Shown piece by piece: positions 35,947-44,025 of a stretch of 44,025 bases of DNA; positions within the stretch are counted from its first letter, which is position 1, and every line of letters begins with the position of its first letter. Origin of the DNA: Thiospirillum jenense (GTDB lineage: Bacteria > Pseudomonadota > Gammaproteobacteria > Chromatiales > Chromatiaceae). The position numbers and the translations under genes were made by a program. Under the pieces are notes generated by a model that was not told where the DNA came from, made no database searches, and worked only from the letters and a program-made list of their open reading frames with translations. Location of the stretch: positions 1-44,025 of the forward strand of contig NZ_JABVCQ010000029.1 in NCBI RefSeq assembly GCF_014145225.1, given 5' to 3'.

Positions 35947-38280
35947 TTACTCCGTTTCAATAGCCGGATCATCAACGGTGGCGCTGTAATGGCAATCTTT
36001 TTGTGGACAAATCTTGCGAATACCTTTGCTTTTCGTGACCTTGAGCGTGAGAATTGGCCAATGACATTGCGGGCAGGGTTCGGCAATGGGTTCATCCCAC
36101 ACGGCATAATCACATTCTGGATAGGTTGAACAGGAATAAAACAATTTACCCCGCCGCGATTGTTTCTTTTGCAATGTGCCAGTTTGGCATTGTGGACAGG
36201 TCACGCCAGTTTCTTGCGGTTTTTTTAATGGTTCAATATATTTGCAATTCGGATAGGCGCTACATCCAATGAACTTGCCATAGCGGCCGCGTTTCATTTC
36301 TAATGGCGCACCACAGGTTGGACATTGCCGATCTGGAATCACTTCCGGCGCCTCTCGGCTATTCTCATCGCGTAAATCGCGAGTGTAATTGCATTCAGGA
36401 TAATGGGTGCAACCAATAAATAAACCATTCCGCCCAAGCCGTTTTGCTAATGGAGCCCCGCATTGCGGACAGGCTTCATCAATCACTTCCTGCGTGACAT
36501 CACTGCGTTGAACATTCGTCGCCGTATAATCAACTAATTGTTTAAACGGCTGCCAAAACTGCTCTAATACCGGAATCCAATCTGTTTCACCACGCGCCAC
36601 CGCATCTAATTCATCTTCTAATCGCGCTGTGAAATCATAATCCACATAAGCGGTGAAATGTTCTGTTAAAAACCGATTCACCACTTGCCCAACATCGGTT
36701 GGCGTAAAGCGTTTATTGTCTAATAACACATATTCACGATCTTGCAGGGTGGAAATAATTGCGGCATAGGTGGACGGGCGCCCAATGCCGAATTCTTCTA
36801 ATGCTTTGACTAATGATGCTTCGGTATAGCGCGGCGGTGGTTCGGTGAAATGTTGCTCGGGGCGAATGGCTAATAACGCGACGCGCTCGCCAATAATGAA
36901 TTCGGGCAACAAGCGCTCTTCATCATCATCCGTATTATTGGCATCATCCCGCCCTTCTAAATACACCCGCATAAATCCCGCTTCGGCAATGGTTGACCCA
37001 GTAGCCCGCAATACATGACCCGCGCCGGCCGTAAAGTTAATACCGACTTGATTAAACACGGCCGGCTGCATTTGACACGCCAACGTCCGTTTCCAAATCA
37101 AATCGTATAGCCGCATCTGCTCATCGTTCAAATAACTGCGTAATAAATCAGGCGAGCGGCTAATTGCCGTTGGGCGAATGGCTTCATGTGCCTCCTGCGC
37201 ATTTTTCGCTTTGGTTTTATAGACACGCGGCTCAGGTGGTAATTGCGCAGCACCATAGCGTTCTTGAATATAAACGCGGATGTCTTCTATTGCCTCTTGC
37301 GCCAAATTAACCGAATCGGTGCGCATATAAGTAATTAAACCCACCGCGCCCTGACCAACATCGACACCCTCGTATAATTGCTGCGCAATTCGCATGGTGC
37401 GCTGCGCCGTGAATCCTAATTTACGCGCCGCTTCTTGTTGTAAAGTCGAAGTGGTAAAGGGCGGGGCGGGATTTCTTTTCCGTTGTTTACGTTCAATTGC
37501 GTCAACGGTTAATTCACCCTGTGCCGCCGTGATTAATAATTGCTGCGCGGCGGTGGCGTCCGTTTCATTCGTCAAACTGAATTGTTCCATTTTCACGCCG
37601 GCTAATTCAATTAACTTAGCTGTGAAGGGGCGCGAATTGGATTGATCGGGTGCAGTTTTATGCGCGGCGGCGGGCAATTTAGCCGCGTCTGCTTCAATTG
37701 ACCAATACTCACGTTGAATAAAGGCGCTAATCTCGGCTTCGCGTTCGCAAATTAACCGCAATGCCGGACTCTGCACTCGTCCGGCTGATAACCCGCGTCG
37801 GATTTTTTTCCACAATAGCGGTGATAAATTGAACCCAACGAGATAATCCAGCGCCCGCCGTGCTTGTTGCGCATTAACCAAATCAATGGATAAATCACGC
37901 GGATGCGCAATGGCTTCTTGCACGGCGCGGCGGGTGATTTCATTAAACACAACGCGATGCACCGGGCGGTCGCCTAATTGGTGGCGCTGTTTTAATAATT
38001 CTAATAAATGCCACGAAATCGCCTCGCCTTCGCGGTCGGGGTCGGTGGCGAGATACAACGCCGACGCGCTTTTCAATTTTTTTGCAATGGCTTGAACATG
38101 TTTTTCATTCCGTTCAATCACCTGATATTTCATGGCGAAGTGATCGTCGGGAATGACGGCGCCCTCTTTGGGAATTAAATCGCGGACATGACCATAGGAG
38201 GCAATGACGGCGAATTCAGCACCGAGATATTTTTCAATCGTTTTGGCTTTGGCGGGTGATTCAACAATGACCAGATTCAT
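35947..38280 (-). CDS. topA: DNA topoisomerase I TopA
   Basis: Type IA enzyme that relaxes negative supercoils. 777 residues. The Toprim domain at the N-terminus shows VIVESPAKAKTIEKYLG and YLATDPDREGEAISWHL. The active-site tyrosine is Tyr318 in LITYMRTDS. Four C-terminal four-cysteine zinc ribbons follow from about residue 600: CPQCGAPL..CTHYPEC, CPTCGAPL..CSAYPNC, CPQCQTG..CSTYPEC and CPQCHWP..CPQKDC. Co-directional with purL seven bases downstream, which is an unusual partner. A 108-base gap separates it from dprA. Confidence 0.97.
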   Translation of the reverse strand: MNLVIVESPAKAKTIEKYLGAEFAVIASYGHVRDLIPKEGAVIPDDHFAMKYQVIERNEKHVQAIAKKLKSASALYLATDPDREGEAISWHLLELLKQRHQLGDRPVHRVVFNEITRRAVQEAIAHPRDLSIDLVNAQQARRALDYLVGFNLSPLLWKKIRRGLSAGRVQSPALRLICEREAEISAFIQREYWSIEADAAKLPAAAHKTAPDQSNSRPFTAKLIELAGVKMEQFSLTNETDATAAQQLLITAAQGELTVDAIERKQRKRNPAPPFTTSTLQQEAARKLGFTAQRTMRIAQQLYEGVDVGQGAVGLITYMRTDSVNLAQEAIEDIRVYIQERYGAAQLPPEPRVYKTKAKNAQEAHEAIRPTAISRSPDLLRSYLNDEQMRLYDLIWKRTLACQMQPAVFNQVGINFTAGAGHVLRATGSTIAEAGFMRVYLEGRDDANNTDDDEERLLPEFIIGERVALLAIRPEQHFTEPPPRYTEASLVKALEEFGIGRPSTYAAIISTLQDREYVLLDNKRFTPTDVGQVVNRFLTEHFTAYVDYDFTARLEDELDAVARGETDWIPVLEQFWQPFKQLVDYTATNVQRSDVTQEVIDEACPQCGAPLAKRLGRNGLFIGCTHYPECNYTRDLRDENSREAPEVIPDRQCPTCGAPLEMKRGRYGKFIGCSAYPNCKYIEPLKKPQETGVTCPQCQTGTLQKKQSRRGKLFYSCSTYPECDYAVWDEPIAEPCPQCHWPILTLKVTKSKGIRKICPQKDCHYSATVDDPAIETE

Positions 38281-38388
38281 AGCGGATAAGAGCGCCTAAT
38301 GATTCGGAACTTGGGAGTGTTAATACGGTATTATTGCAGCAAAACAGCCGTCGCGTTAATAACATATTGCGCGGTGCCGCGTTTTATC

Positions 38389-39543
38389 TCAACGTCGGCT
38401 GTAACGTCCACCGGGATGCGATAATACATGTCCGCGTAATTCCAGCAATAGCAGGGTTGAAATCACCGCGTCCGCTGCCCAGCCGCTACGTTGAATCAAT
38501 TCATCGGGCGCGGTCGGAGAATTGTCTAATAAATCAAGCAGTTGACGCTCGGCGGCGGGCAGCTCAATGAGTGACGGCGCGGTGGTGGCGGTTACAGTAT
38601 CCAGCGCATCCGACGGCGGCGTTAGATCAATTGGCAGCAGGGCGCGATTGAGTTGCGGCAACAGTTCGTCGAGCAATTGTTCAATGCAATCAATGAGTTT
38701 CGCGCCGTCACGAATCAGCGCGTGACAGCCGCGAGCCAGCGGATTGTGTATCGAACCGGGCAGCGCAAACACCTCGCGCCCCTGCTCGACGGCGTAACGG
38801 GCGGTAATCAACGCACCACTTTGGACGCCCGCTTCGGTGACAAAAGTGCCGAGACTTAGCCCACTAATCAAGCGGTTACGGCGCGGAAAATGCTCGCGCT
38901 GCGGGCCGGTGCCGGGTAAAAATTCGCTCACCAGCGCCCCGCCATGTTCAACAATTTGATGCGCAAGTGCATGATTTGACTTAGGATAAATCCGATCCGG
39001 CCCCGTGCCGAGGACTGCAATCGTTTTGCCACCGCGCAGCGCACCCTGATGTGCCGCAGTATCAATGCCTTGCGCCAACCCGCTGGCGATCACTATGCCC
39101 AAACCGGCGAGATGCCGCGCAAAAGCGTAGGTTGTTTCCACCGCGCTCGGCGTCGGGTTGCGCGTCCCAACCATCGCCAATTGCGGCTCGCGCAGCGCGT
39201 CAGGATCACCAACGCCAAACAGCACCGGCGGCGGGGCGTGAATTTCGCGCAACAACGGCGGGTAGCGGGCATCATAGCGCGTCATAATCCACGCCTGCGG
39301 CCGCGTCGCCCACTGCACAATGCGCTCGACGCCGTGCCAATCGGGCTGCTGTAACGCCGTACCAATCGCGGCCGACAGCCCGCACGCCTGACACGCGGTT
39401 TGATCGGCATCAAGCGCCGCGACGGCACTGCCGGTGTGCGTAATTAAACGGTCAATACGCAGCGGCCCCAACCCGGGGATTTGTAATAATGCCAAGAGCG
39501 CGTGTAATTCACGGTTAGCAGCAGGATCAATTGCGGTAGTCAT
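38389..39543 (-). CDS. dprA: DNA processing protein DprA
   Basis: DprA (Smf) protects incoming single-stranded DNA and loads RecA during natural transformation. 384 residues. A helical N-terminal segment (about 1-75) precedes the Rossmann-like core with LAMVGTRNPT, GIVIASGLAQGIDTAAHQGAL, GKTIAVLGTGPDRIYP, EFLPGTGPQREHFPRRNRLISGLS and AVEQGREVFALPGSI. The last 70 residues form the usual winged-helix DprA domain (LLDLLDNSPTAPDELIQRSGW). dprA beside topA is a common gammaproteobacterial order. No other competence genes lie in the window. It diverges from recD across 152 bases. Confidence 0.96.
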   Translation of the reverse strand: MTTAIDPAANRELHALLALLQIPGLGPLRIDRLITHTGSAVAALDADQTACQACGLSAAIGTALQQPDWHGVERIVQWATRPQAWIMTRYDARYPPLLREIHAPPPVLFGVGDPDALREPQLAMVGTRNPTPSAVETTYAFARHLAGLGIVIASGLAQGIDTAAHQGALRGGKTIAVLGTGPDRIYPKSNHALAHQIVEHGGALVSEFLPGTGPQREHFPRRNRLISGLSLGTFVTEAGVQSGALITARYAVEQGREVFALPGSIHNPLARGCHALIRDGAKLIDCIEQLLDELLPQLNRALLPIDLTPPSDALDTVTATTAPSLIELPAAERQLLDLLDNSPTAPDELIQRSGWAADAVISTLLLLELRGHVLSHPGGRYSRR

Positions 39544-39695
39544 TATGCAAGCGTCAGTGATGTTAATAAAAAAAACGACAGCGGGTGATGATAATACACG
39601 CGCTTATGCTAAAGTGATGATCGGCCGCTGTCAATTACCAATTAATCAAATCGCCCACCGATCAAACAGCCCATTTATCAAACAGGTTCAATCGC

Positions 39696-41822
39696 GTGAC
39701 TGCTCACACCACCGCCGCACTGTTCAATCATATCCAGCACTGGGCAACCAACGGCGCCGTCCGCGCTGTGGATGTCGCGTTAATTCGATTTATTCACGCC
39801 AACGGCCATGAAACCGCGCCAGCGGTATTACTTGCGTTATTAATGACCAGTGAAGCGCATCGTCACGGGCATTTGTGTTTGGCATTAACCGCCGCATTGG
39901 CGCATCCCGAACAGTTATTTAATAATCCAGTGGAAGATGGCGCCGTCGTCAATACGCCACCACCGGAATTATTTGCCCAATGGCGGGCATTAACACTGCC
40001 AGATTTAATTGAACAATTAACCCGCAGTTCCGCCGTCGCTAATTATATGAACGCGGCACCTGAGCGGGATGACGTGCGCATGAATGCCACGCCCTTCGTA
40101 TTAGCCGGCACCCTTGACCACCCGCGTTTATATTTACGCCGCGTCTGGCACAGCGAGCAGTGCATTATTCACGGGATCAATGCGCGCTTGCAAACGCTTA
40201 TTGATTTGCCGACACCGCAATTGCGCGAGTTACTCGACAGTTTATTTACGCCAATACAGGGCGGCGATCAATGGCAACGCATTGCCTGCGCGCTCGCTGC
40301 GCGGCGCCAATTTGCAATTATTACCGGCGGCCCTGGCACGGGTAAAACCACCACCGTATTACGTTTATTAGCGTTATTACAAGGCATCGCTATTAAGCAA
40401 CAGCAACCGCCACTGCATATTCGTTTAGCCGCCCCCACTGGCAAAGCGGCGGCGCGACTCAATGCCGCGATTGCCGGACATATTCAATCATTACCGGTAG
40501 ATGAATCCATTCGTGCCGCCATTCCCACCAGCGTCACCACCATTCATCGGTTATTAGGCGCTCGTGCCGAAAAACACCAGTTTCATTACCACGCTAATCA
40601 TTTACTGCCGGCCGATTTGGTTGTAATAGATGAAGCCTCAATGGTAGATGTTGAATTATTCGCCGCGCTATTAAATGCCCTGCATTCGACAACGCGGTTA
40701 ATTCTGCTGGGTGATAAAGATCAATTAGCTTCAGTGGAGGCCGGAGCGGTGTTAGGTGAATTATGTCGCCGCGCCGACGCTGCCCACTATACGCCGACAA
40801 CAGTCGCCTGGTTAGAACAGGTTACGGGCGCTGTAATTGAAAAACCCTATTTAGATCAGTCCGGCACTGCATTAGATCAAGCCGTGGTGATGTTGCGCAC
40901 CAGTTATCGGTTTAATCAACGGGGCGGGATTGGTTTATTTGCAGCGTTGGTCAATCAGTTTAATCCAGAGTCATTTACTGAACGGTTTAAACATATTCAG
41001 CAGTTATTTGATAAAACTGCTGTGAATCAATCATCGAAACCGTCAACAGCGGCGGCCAATTTAATTGATTCTAACCAACTTGTGCGTATTCAACTACAGG
41101 ATACGACCGATCCAGCATTGCGGCAGTTAATTATTGATGGCTATCGTGATTATTTGGAATTGGTGCGCACCCCACCGGCACTTTCATTGCATTCTCAAAT
41201 GCCACATACGCCAGTATTGGATCAGTGGGCGCAGCAGATATTGAATGCGTTAGGGCAGTTTCAATTATTATCAGTGGTGCGGCAGGGTAATTGGGGTGTG
41301 GAAGGGTTAAATCGGACAGTTATTCACATTTTACAGCGGGCAAAATTATTACCTGATTTGTCACACCTACCACCGGAAGTATTAGATCATCATTGGTTTA
41401 TTGGACGGCCAGTGTTAATCACGCGCAATGATTATCGCCTCGGTTTAATGAATGGTGATGTTGGCGTGACATTAGCGCTGCCAATTGTTGACACAACAGC
41501 ATCGCACCGCCAAGTATTGCGCGTGGCCTTTCCAGCGAATGACGGCAGTCAGCGAATTCGGTGGCTATTACCCAGCCGATTGCAAGCGGTGGAAACTGTG
41601 TTTGCAACGACGGTTCATAAAGCGCAGGGGTCAGAATTTAATCGCGTGGCACTCGTATTACCGCCGGCGAGTAATCCTATTTTAACCTGCGAATTATTAT
41701 ACACGGCAATCACTCGCGCTCGTCAGCAATTCACGTTATTATTACAGGATGAAGCGGTATTGGCGAGTGCATTAACGCAGCGGGTGCAGCGTACCAGTGG
41801 ACTGGCGTTGGCGCTTGATTAA
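39696..41822 (+). CDS. recD: exodeoxyribonuclease V alpha subunit RecD
   Basis: 5'-3' helicase subunit of RecBCD, used in double-strand break repair and degradation of foreign linear DNA. 708 residues. The N-terminal 180 residues resemble the RecD interface domain that meets RecB and RecC. Walker A GGPGTGKTTT lies near 211-220; Walker B is VIDEASMVDVELF; motif III is LILLGDKDQLASVEAG; the C-terminal UvrD-like part has TVHKAQGSEFNRVALVLP and LLYTAITRARQQF. The start is a GTG at 39696 with a weak AGG upstream. recB and recC are not directly upstream, where they often are; dprA is, in the opposite direction. A terminator follows at 41862. Confidence 0.94.
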   Translation: MTAHTTAALFNHIQHWATNGAVRAVDVALIRFIHANGHETAPAVLLALLMTSEAHRHGHLCLALTAALAHPEQLFNNPVEDGAVVNTPPPELFAQWRALTLPDLIEQLTRSSAVANYMNAAPERDDVRMNATPFVLAGTLDHPRLYLRRVWHSEQCIIHGINARLQTLIDLPTPQLRELLDSLFTPIQGGDQWQRIACALAARRQFAIITGGPGTGKTTTVLRLLALLQGIAIKQQQPPLHIRLAAPTGKAAARLNAAIAGHIQSLPVDESIRAAIPTSVTTIHRLLGARAEKHQFHYHANHLLPADLVVIDEASMVDVELFAALLNALHSTTRLILLGDKDQLASVEAGAVLGELCRRADAAHYTPTTVAWLEQVTGAVIEKPYLDQSGTALDQAVVMLRTSYRFNQRGGIGLFAALVNQFNPESFTERFKHIQQLFDKTAVNQSSKPSTAAANLIDSNQLVRIQLQDTTDPALRQLIIDGYRDYLELVRTPPALSLHSQMPHTPVLDQWAQQILNALGQFQLLSVVRQGNWGVEGLNRTVIHILQRAKLLPDLSHLPPEVLDHHWFIGRPVLITRNDYRLGLMNGDVGVTLALPIVDTTASHRQVLRVAFPANDGSQRIRWLLPSRLQAVETVFATTVHKAQGSEFNRVALVLPPASNPILTCELLYTAITRARQQFTLLLQDEAVLASALTQRVQRTSGLALALD

Positions 41823-41861
41823 ATGTGAGTGCGTTGTAAAATAGACGGGTTAATCTAACCT

Positions 41862-41897
41862 CCGCGTCTAGTGATTAACAGGAGACGCGGGCGTTTT
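41862..41897 (+). terminator. probable terminator after recD
   Basis: CCGCGTCT (41862-41869) pairs with AGACGCGG (41883-41890) over a 13-base loop, followed by GCGTTTT. The loop is larger than usual and the T tract short, so termination may be partial. It lies between the convergent recD and transporter genes. Confidence 0.6.
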
Positions 41898-41940
41898 AAT
41901 AACTCAGTCAATTGTCTGACTTGGCAAAACTGTCATCAAA

Positions 41941-42318
41941 CTAGGCTTCGCTCAATTCCAGCATTGCGACCGCCGCAATCCCAATTGCAATCCCAAAGGT
42001 TTGCGTCCAAACTAATTTCTCACCAAATACCAAATAACTCACGGCAGCTAACGTCACAACATTAAAAATCACCAAGATTGTTGATGCCACTGCCATATTT
42101 TTATATTTAAATGAATGGGCAAGGAATATCATGGCGGTTAGGTAAATAAATAATCCCAGCCAGAAGGCGCCTAGATCATTGGCTAATACCCATTTTTTCA
42201 TAACAATATCCCCAATAGTTAGGATGACTCCGCCAAGAAACAATAATATAAGCGGGGTGCTTTCCATAAATCTTAACCATTTTACCGTTTGTGTTTTGAT
42301 CGTAGAAATGATTATCAT
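41941..42318 (-). CDS. small four-helix membrane transporter, EamA/SMR-like
   Basis: 125 residues with four hydrophobic segments, about 22-42, 48-68, 75-95 and 98-120. The first has an acidic residue in GGVILTIGDIVMKKW, placed like the conserved Glu14 of small multidrug resistance proteins, and the fourth ends GIAIGIAAVAMLEL. This is the layout of SMR or half-EamA transporters. The ATG at 42318 overlaps the stop of the deoxyhypusine synthase-like gene as ATGA, implying translational coupling; an ATG at residue 18 is also possible. The operon context suggests a polyamine or amine as substrate, as for the SMR spermidine exporter MdtIJ, but this is inference. Confidence 0.75.
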   Translation of the reverse strand: MIIISTIKTQTVKWLRFMESTPLILLFLGGVILTIGDIVMKKWVLANDLGAFWLGLFIYLTAMIFLAHSFKYKNMAVASTILVIFNVVTLAAVSYLVFGEKLVWTQTFGIAIGIAAVAMLELSEA

Positions 42319-43355
42319 GTCGCCGCTTTCAATTGCGCTGATTCTAAATAACTATTCCAAGTTTGGCGGGTACGATTAATCCAGTCAAGTTGATGATACG
42401 CATGACTGACAATAAGCGGTAATACGGTAGTTGCTTCGGCATACACCATTTGCTCATAAATGGTATCCACCTTACCCCACGAAGCCGCTTCTTTTAATGT
42501 AGAACTAGAACAAGCGCCATCACGGACATCTGCAACCGTGATTTGTACTGCGTATTGGTGCATCGGCACAATGTACCCAAGCATTTCGGCACAAATAACT
42601 GTATCTTGCGCAAAATTTTTCGGCACACCGCCACCAATCATAAATAACCCAGTCTTTTTGGCGGCAATTTTTATTTGGGTTAGTTCAAAGAAATCTTTAA
42701 TTGCATCTAAAGTAATATGTTGCGTTGGATTATCAACCTGATGTTTCACTAAACCAAAGCCGGCACTGCTATCCACAAAAGCCGGGCAGAAAATAGGCAC
42801 ATCATGTTCATAAGCAGTTTGAATGAGTGAACGCTTTTTAATTGAATGAGTGACGAGGTATTTTCCCATTTCACGAATCAATTCCCGCGAGGAATAGGCG
42901 CGGGGTGGTAAATTATCGGCAATCTGTTTAATTGTCAGATCGCAGTGTTGTAACTCTTCTTCATCAATGTACACATCATAAATACGGTCAATATACTGAT
43001 CGCGTAGTAATTTATCATCAACATGCGGCGTCCCCTGATAATGTTTAAATCCCAATGCCTCAAAAAAGTCCATATCAACAATTGCAGCACCGGTTGCCAC
43101 AATGACATCAATCATGCCGCATTTCACCATGTCAACGTAGATTTGCATACAGCCAGCGGCACTTGTACTACCCGCTAAAGTGAGGATATTCGTGCAATCA
43201 TTATCTTTAATCATTTGCTGCAAAATTGTTGCAGCGGTTGCGGTATCGCGTGATGAAAATGACATTTTGTGCATTGCATTAATAATTGGCGTTGAATCAA
43301 ATGTAGTGATGTCAATATGTTCGATGGGTTCATTTAATAAAACTTTGTGCGTCAT
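42315..43355 (-). CDS. deoxyhypusine synthase family protein, likely polyamine aminobutyltransferase
   Basis: 346 residues. The C-terminal part matches deoxyhypusine synthase with DVRDGACSSSTLKEAASWGKV, in which Lys295 corresponds to the enzyme-imine lysine of SWGK in eukaryotic DHS. Other family segments are LAGSTSAAGCMQ, IVATGAAIVDMDFFEALG, VPIFCPAFVDSSAGFGL and MIGGGVPKNF. Bacteria lack eIF5A, so a bacterial homologue is expected to act on free polyamines, for example making homospermidine from putrescine with NAD; the exact product is not shown by sequence. It lies between an arginase-family ureohydrolase and a small transporter, overlapping the latter by four bases. Confidence 0.9.
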   Translation of the reverse strand: MTHKVLLNEPIEHIDITTFDSTPIINAMHKMSFSSRDTATAATILQQMIKDNDCTNILTLAGSTSAAGCMQIYVDMVKCGMIDVIVATGAAIVDMDFFEALGFKHYQGTPHVDDKLLRDQYIDRIYDVYIDEEELQHCDLTIKQIADNLPPRAYSSRELIREMGKYLVTHSIKKRSLIQTAYEHDVPIFCPAFVDSSAGFGLVKHQVDNPTQHITLDAIKDFFELTQIKIAAKKTGLFMIGGGVPKNFAQDTVICAEMLGYIVPMHQYAVQITVADVRDGACSSSTLKEAASWGKVDTIYEQMVYAEATTVLPLIVSHAYHQLDWINRTRQTWNSYLESAQLKAAT

Positions 43356-43385
43356 TGATGTTGTTTCCAGTTAAAATAAGGTTAA

Positions 43386-44025
43386 TTAGATTTGACAAGC
43401 GGCTTGTGCCATATTGACGGGTGAACGCGATCTAAACTGTGCGTGACAAAAATTATTTGACAAAAGTTGATAGATTAACTTTGCAGCTAAAAAATCTGGC
43501 GCTTTGTTATGTGCATTTGGACATAATTCAACAACGTCAAAACCAACAAGACGTTTATGATGGGCAACTTTTTCGAGTAATCGCATGACTGTATACCAAT
43601 TTAATCCGCCTGGTTCAGGTGTTCCAGTTGATGGCATGATTGCCGGATCGAATACATCTAAATCAATTGTAATATAAACATTCTCTGTTAATTGTGCTAA
43701 AACACGATCCATCCATGCTAATTTATCCGCAATTTCATTAGCATAATAGAGACGCGAGCGATTGATCATTTTCGTTTCTTGGTGACTCATGCTGCGAATA
43801 CCAACTTGAATAAAGGGACCCATTTCCTTCACGCGAGCCATCACGCAGGCATGACTGTATTTTGATCCCATATATTTGTCACGCAAATCGGCATGCGCAT
43901 CAAGTTGTAATACAGTCAGATTTTCAAACGTGTCAAAACTCGCTTTAATTGCACCAATACTGACCGAATGTTCACCGCCAATTAACACTGGAAACTTATC
44001 TTCATTCAGATAAAACAAACTGTCC
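43386..44025 (-). CDS. speB: agmatinase / arginase-family ureohydrolase, 5' end outside window
   Basis: The frame is open to the right edge, so the N-terminus is missing; the apparent TTG at 44018 is internal. The visible 213 residues carry the dinuclear manganese motifs GGEHS, DAHADLRD, DLDVFDPAIMPSTGTPEPGG and GFDVVELCP, all intact. Agmatinase would produce putrescine and urea from agmatine. Arginase, guanidinobutyrase or another ureohydrolase cannot be excluded, so the gene symbol is an inference from the adjacent deoxyhypusine synthase-like gene 30 bases downstream. The C-terminal 20 residues are an unremarkable extension. Confidence 0.88.
   Translation of the reverse strand, partial: DSLFYLNEDKFPVLIGGEHSVSIGAIKASFDTFENLTVLQLDAHADLRDKYMGSKYSHACVMARVKEMGPFIQVGIRSMSHQETKMINRSRLYYANEIADKLAWMDRVLAQLTENVYITIDLDVFDPAIMPSTGTPEPGGLNWYTVMRLLEKVAHHKRLVGFDVVELCPNAHNKAPDFLAAKLIYQLLSNNFCHAQFRSRSPVNMAQAACQI

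Overview
The window looks like chromosomal DNA of a free-living gammaproteobacterium, probably a sulfur oxidiser. The pointers are a secreted Gly/Tyr-rich protein of sulfur-globule type (17211-17636), a chemoreceptor with a c-type heme sensor domain, an exosortase-A-associated ACP/hydrolase module, the DUF3683-type FAD/Fe-S oxidoreductase, and a large single-chain PurL. A filamentous sulfur bacterium of the Thiotrichales/Beggiatoa kind would fit, also because of the TTTGCAAA-cored repeats, but the taxon is an inference. Base composition is uneven: mutL, miaA, the signalling genes and parts of purL and the oxidoreductase are GC-rich, while topA, recD and the polyamine genes are AT-richer.

Layout. 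1-2508 (+): the end of an EAL-HDOD signalling protein, mnmA and a small DUF2782 protein. 2533-6304 (-): SAM hydrolase-like protein, miaA and mutL, read mutL to miaA to SAM hydrolase. 6466-15978 (-): a signalling block with a heme-c chemoreceptor, a REC-GGDEF diguanylate cyclase, a 1727-residue hybrid histidine kinase and a REC-HD-GYP phosphodiesterase whose ORF begins with a broken CheB domain. 16133-19258 (+): HAD phosphatase, sulfur globule protein with its own promoter region and terminator, and a BepA-like M48 protease. 19461-24122 (+): CheX-like DUF3334 protein, BatD-like protein, then acyl carrier protein and two exosortase-A-type alpha/beta hydrolases, closed by a terminator. 24220-31655 (-): a secreted protein of unknown role, a giant FAD/Fe-S oxidoreductase invaded by repeats, an LprI-like protein and two lipoproteins with matching N-termini. 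31919-39543 (-): tRNA-Asn, purL, topA and dprA. 39696-41822 (+): recD. 41941-44025 (-): a polyamine operon of an arginase-family ureohydrolase, a deoxyhypusine synthase homologue and a small membrane transporter.

How it works together. The 6.5-16 kb block can sense (4HB/GAF/PAS/heme c), relay phosphate and both make (GGEEF) and break (HD-GYP) cyclic di-GMP. The EAL-HDOD and CheX-like proteins fit the same signalling theme. The mutL-miaA-SAM hydrolase run and mnmA are housekeeping repair and tRNA modification. The polyamine operon could turn agmatine into putrescine and then a longer polyamine, with a possible exporter. No CRISPR array, transposase, prophage or origin was seen. Two dispersed repeat families are present, one of which has expanded a coding sequence in frame.
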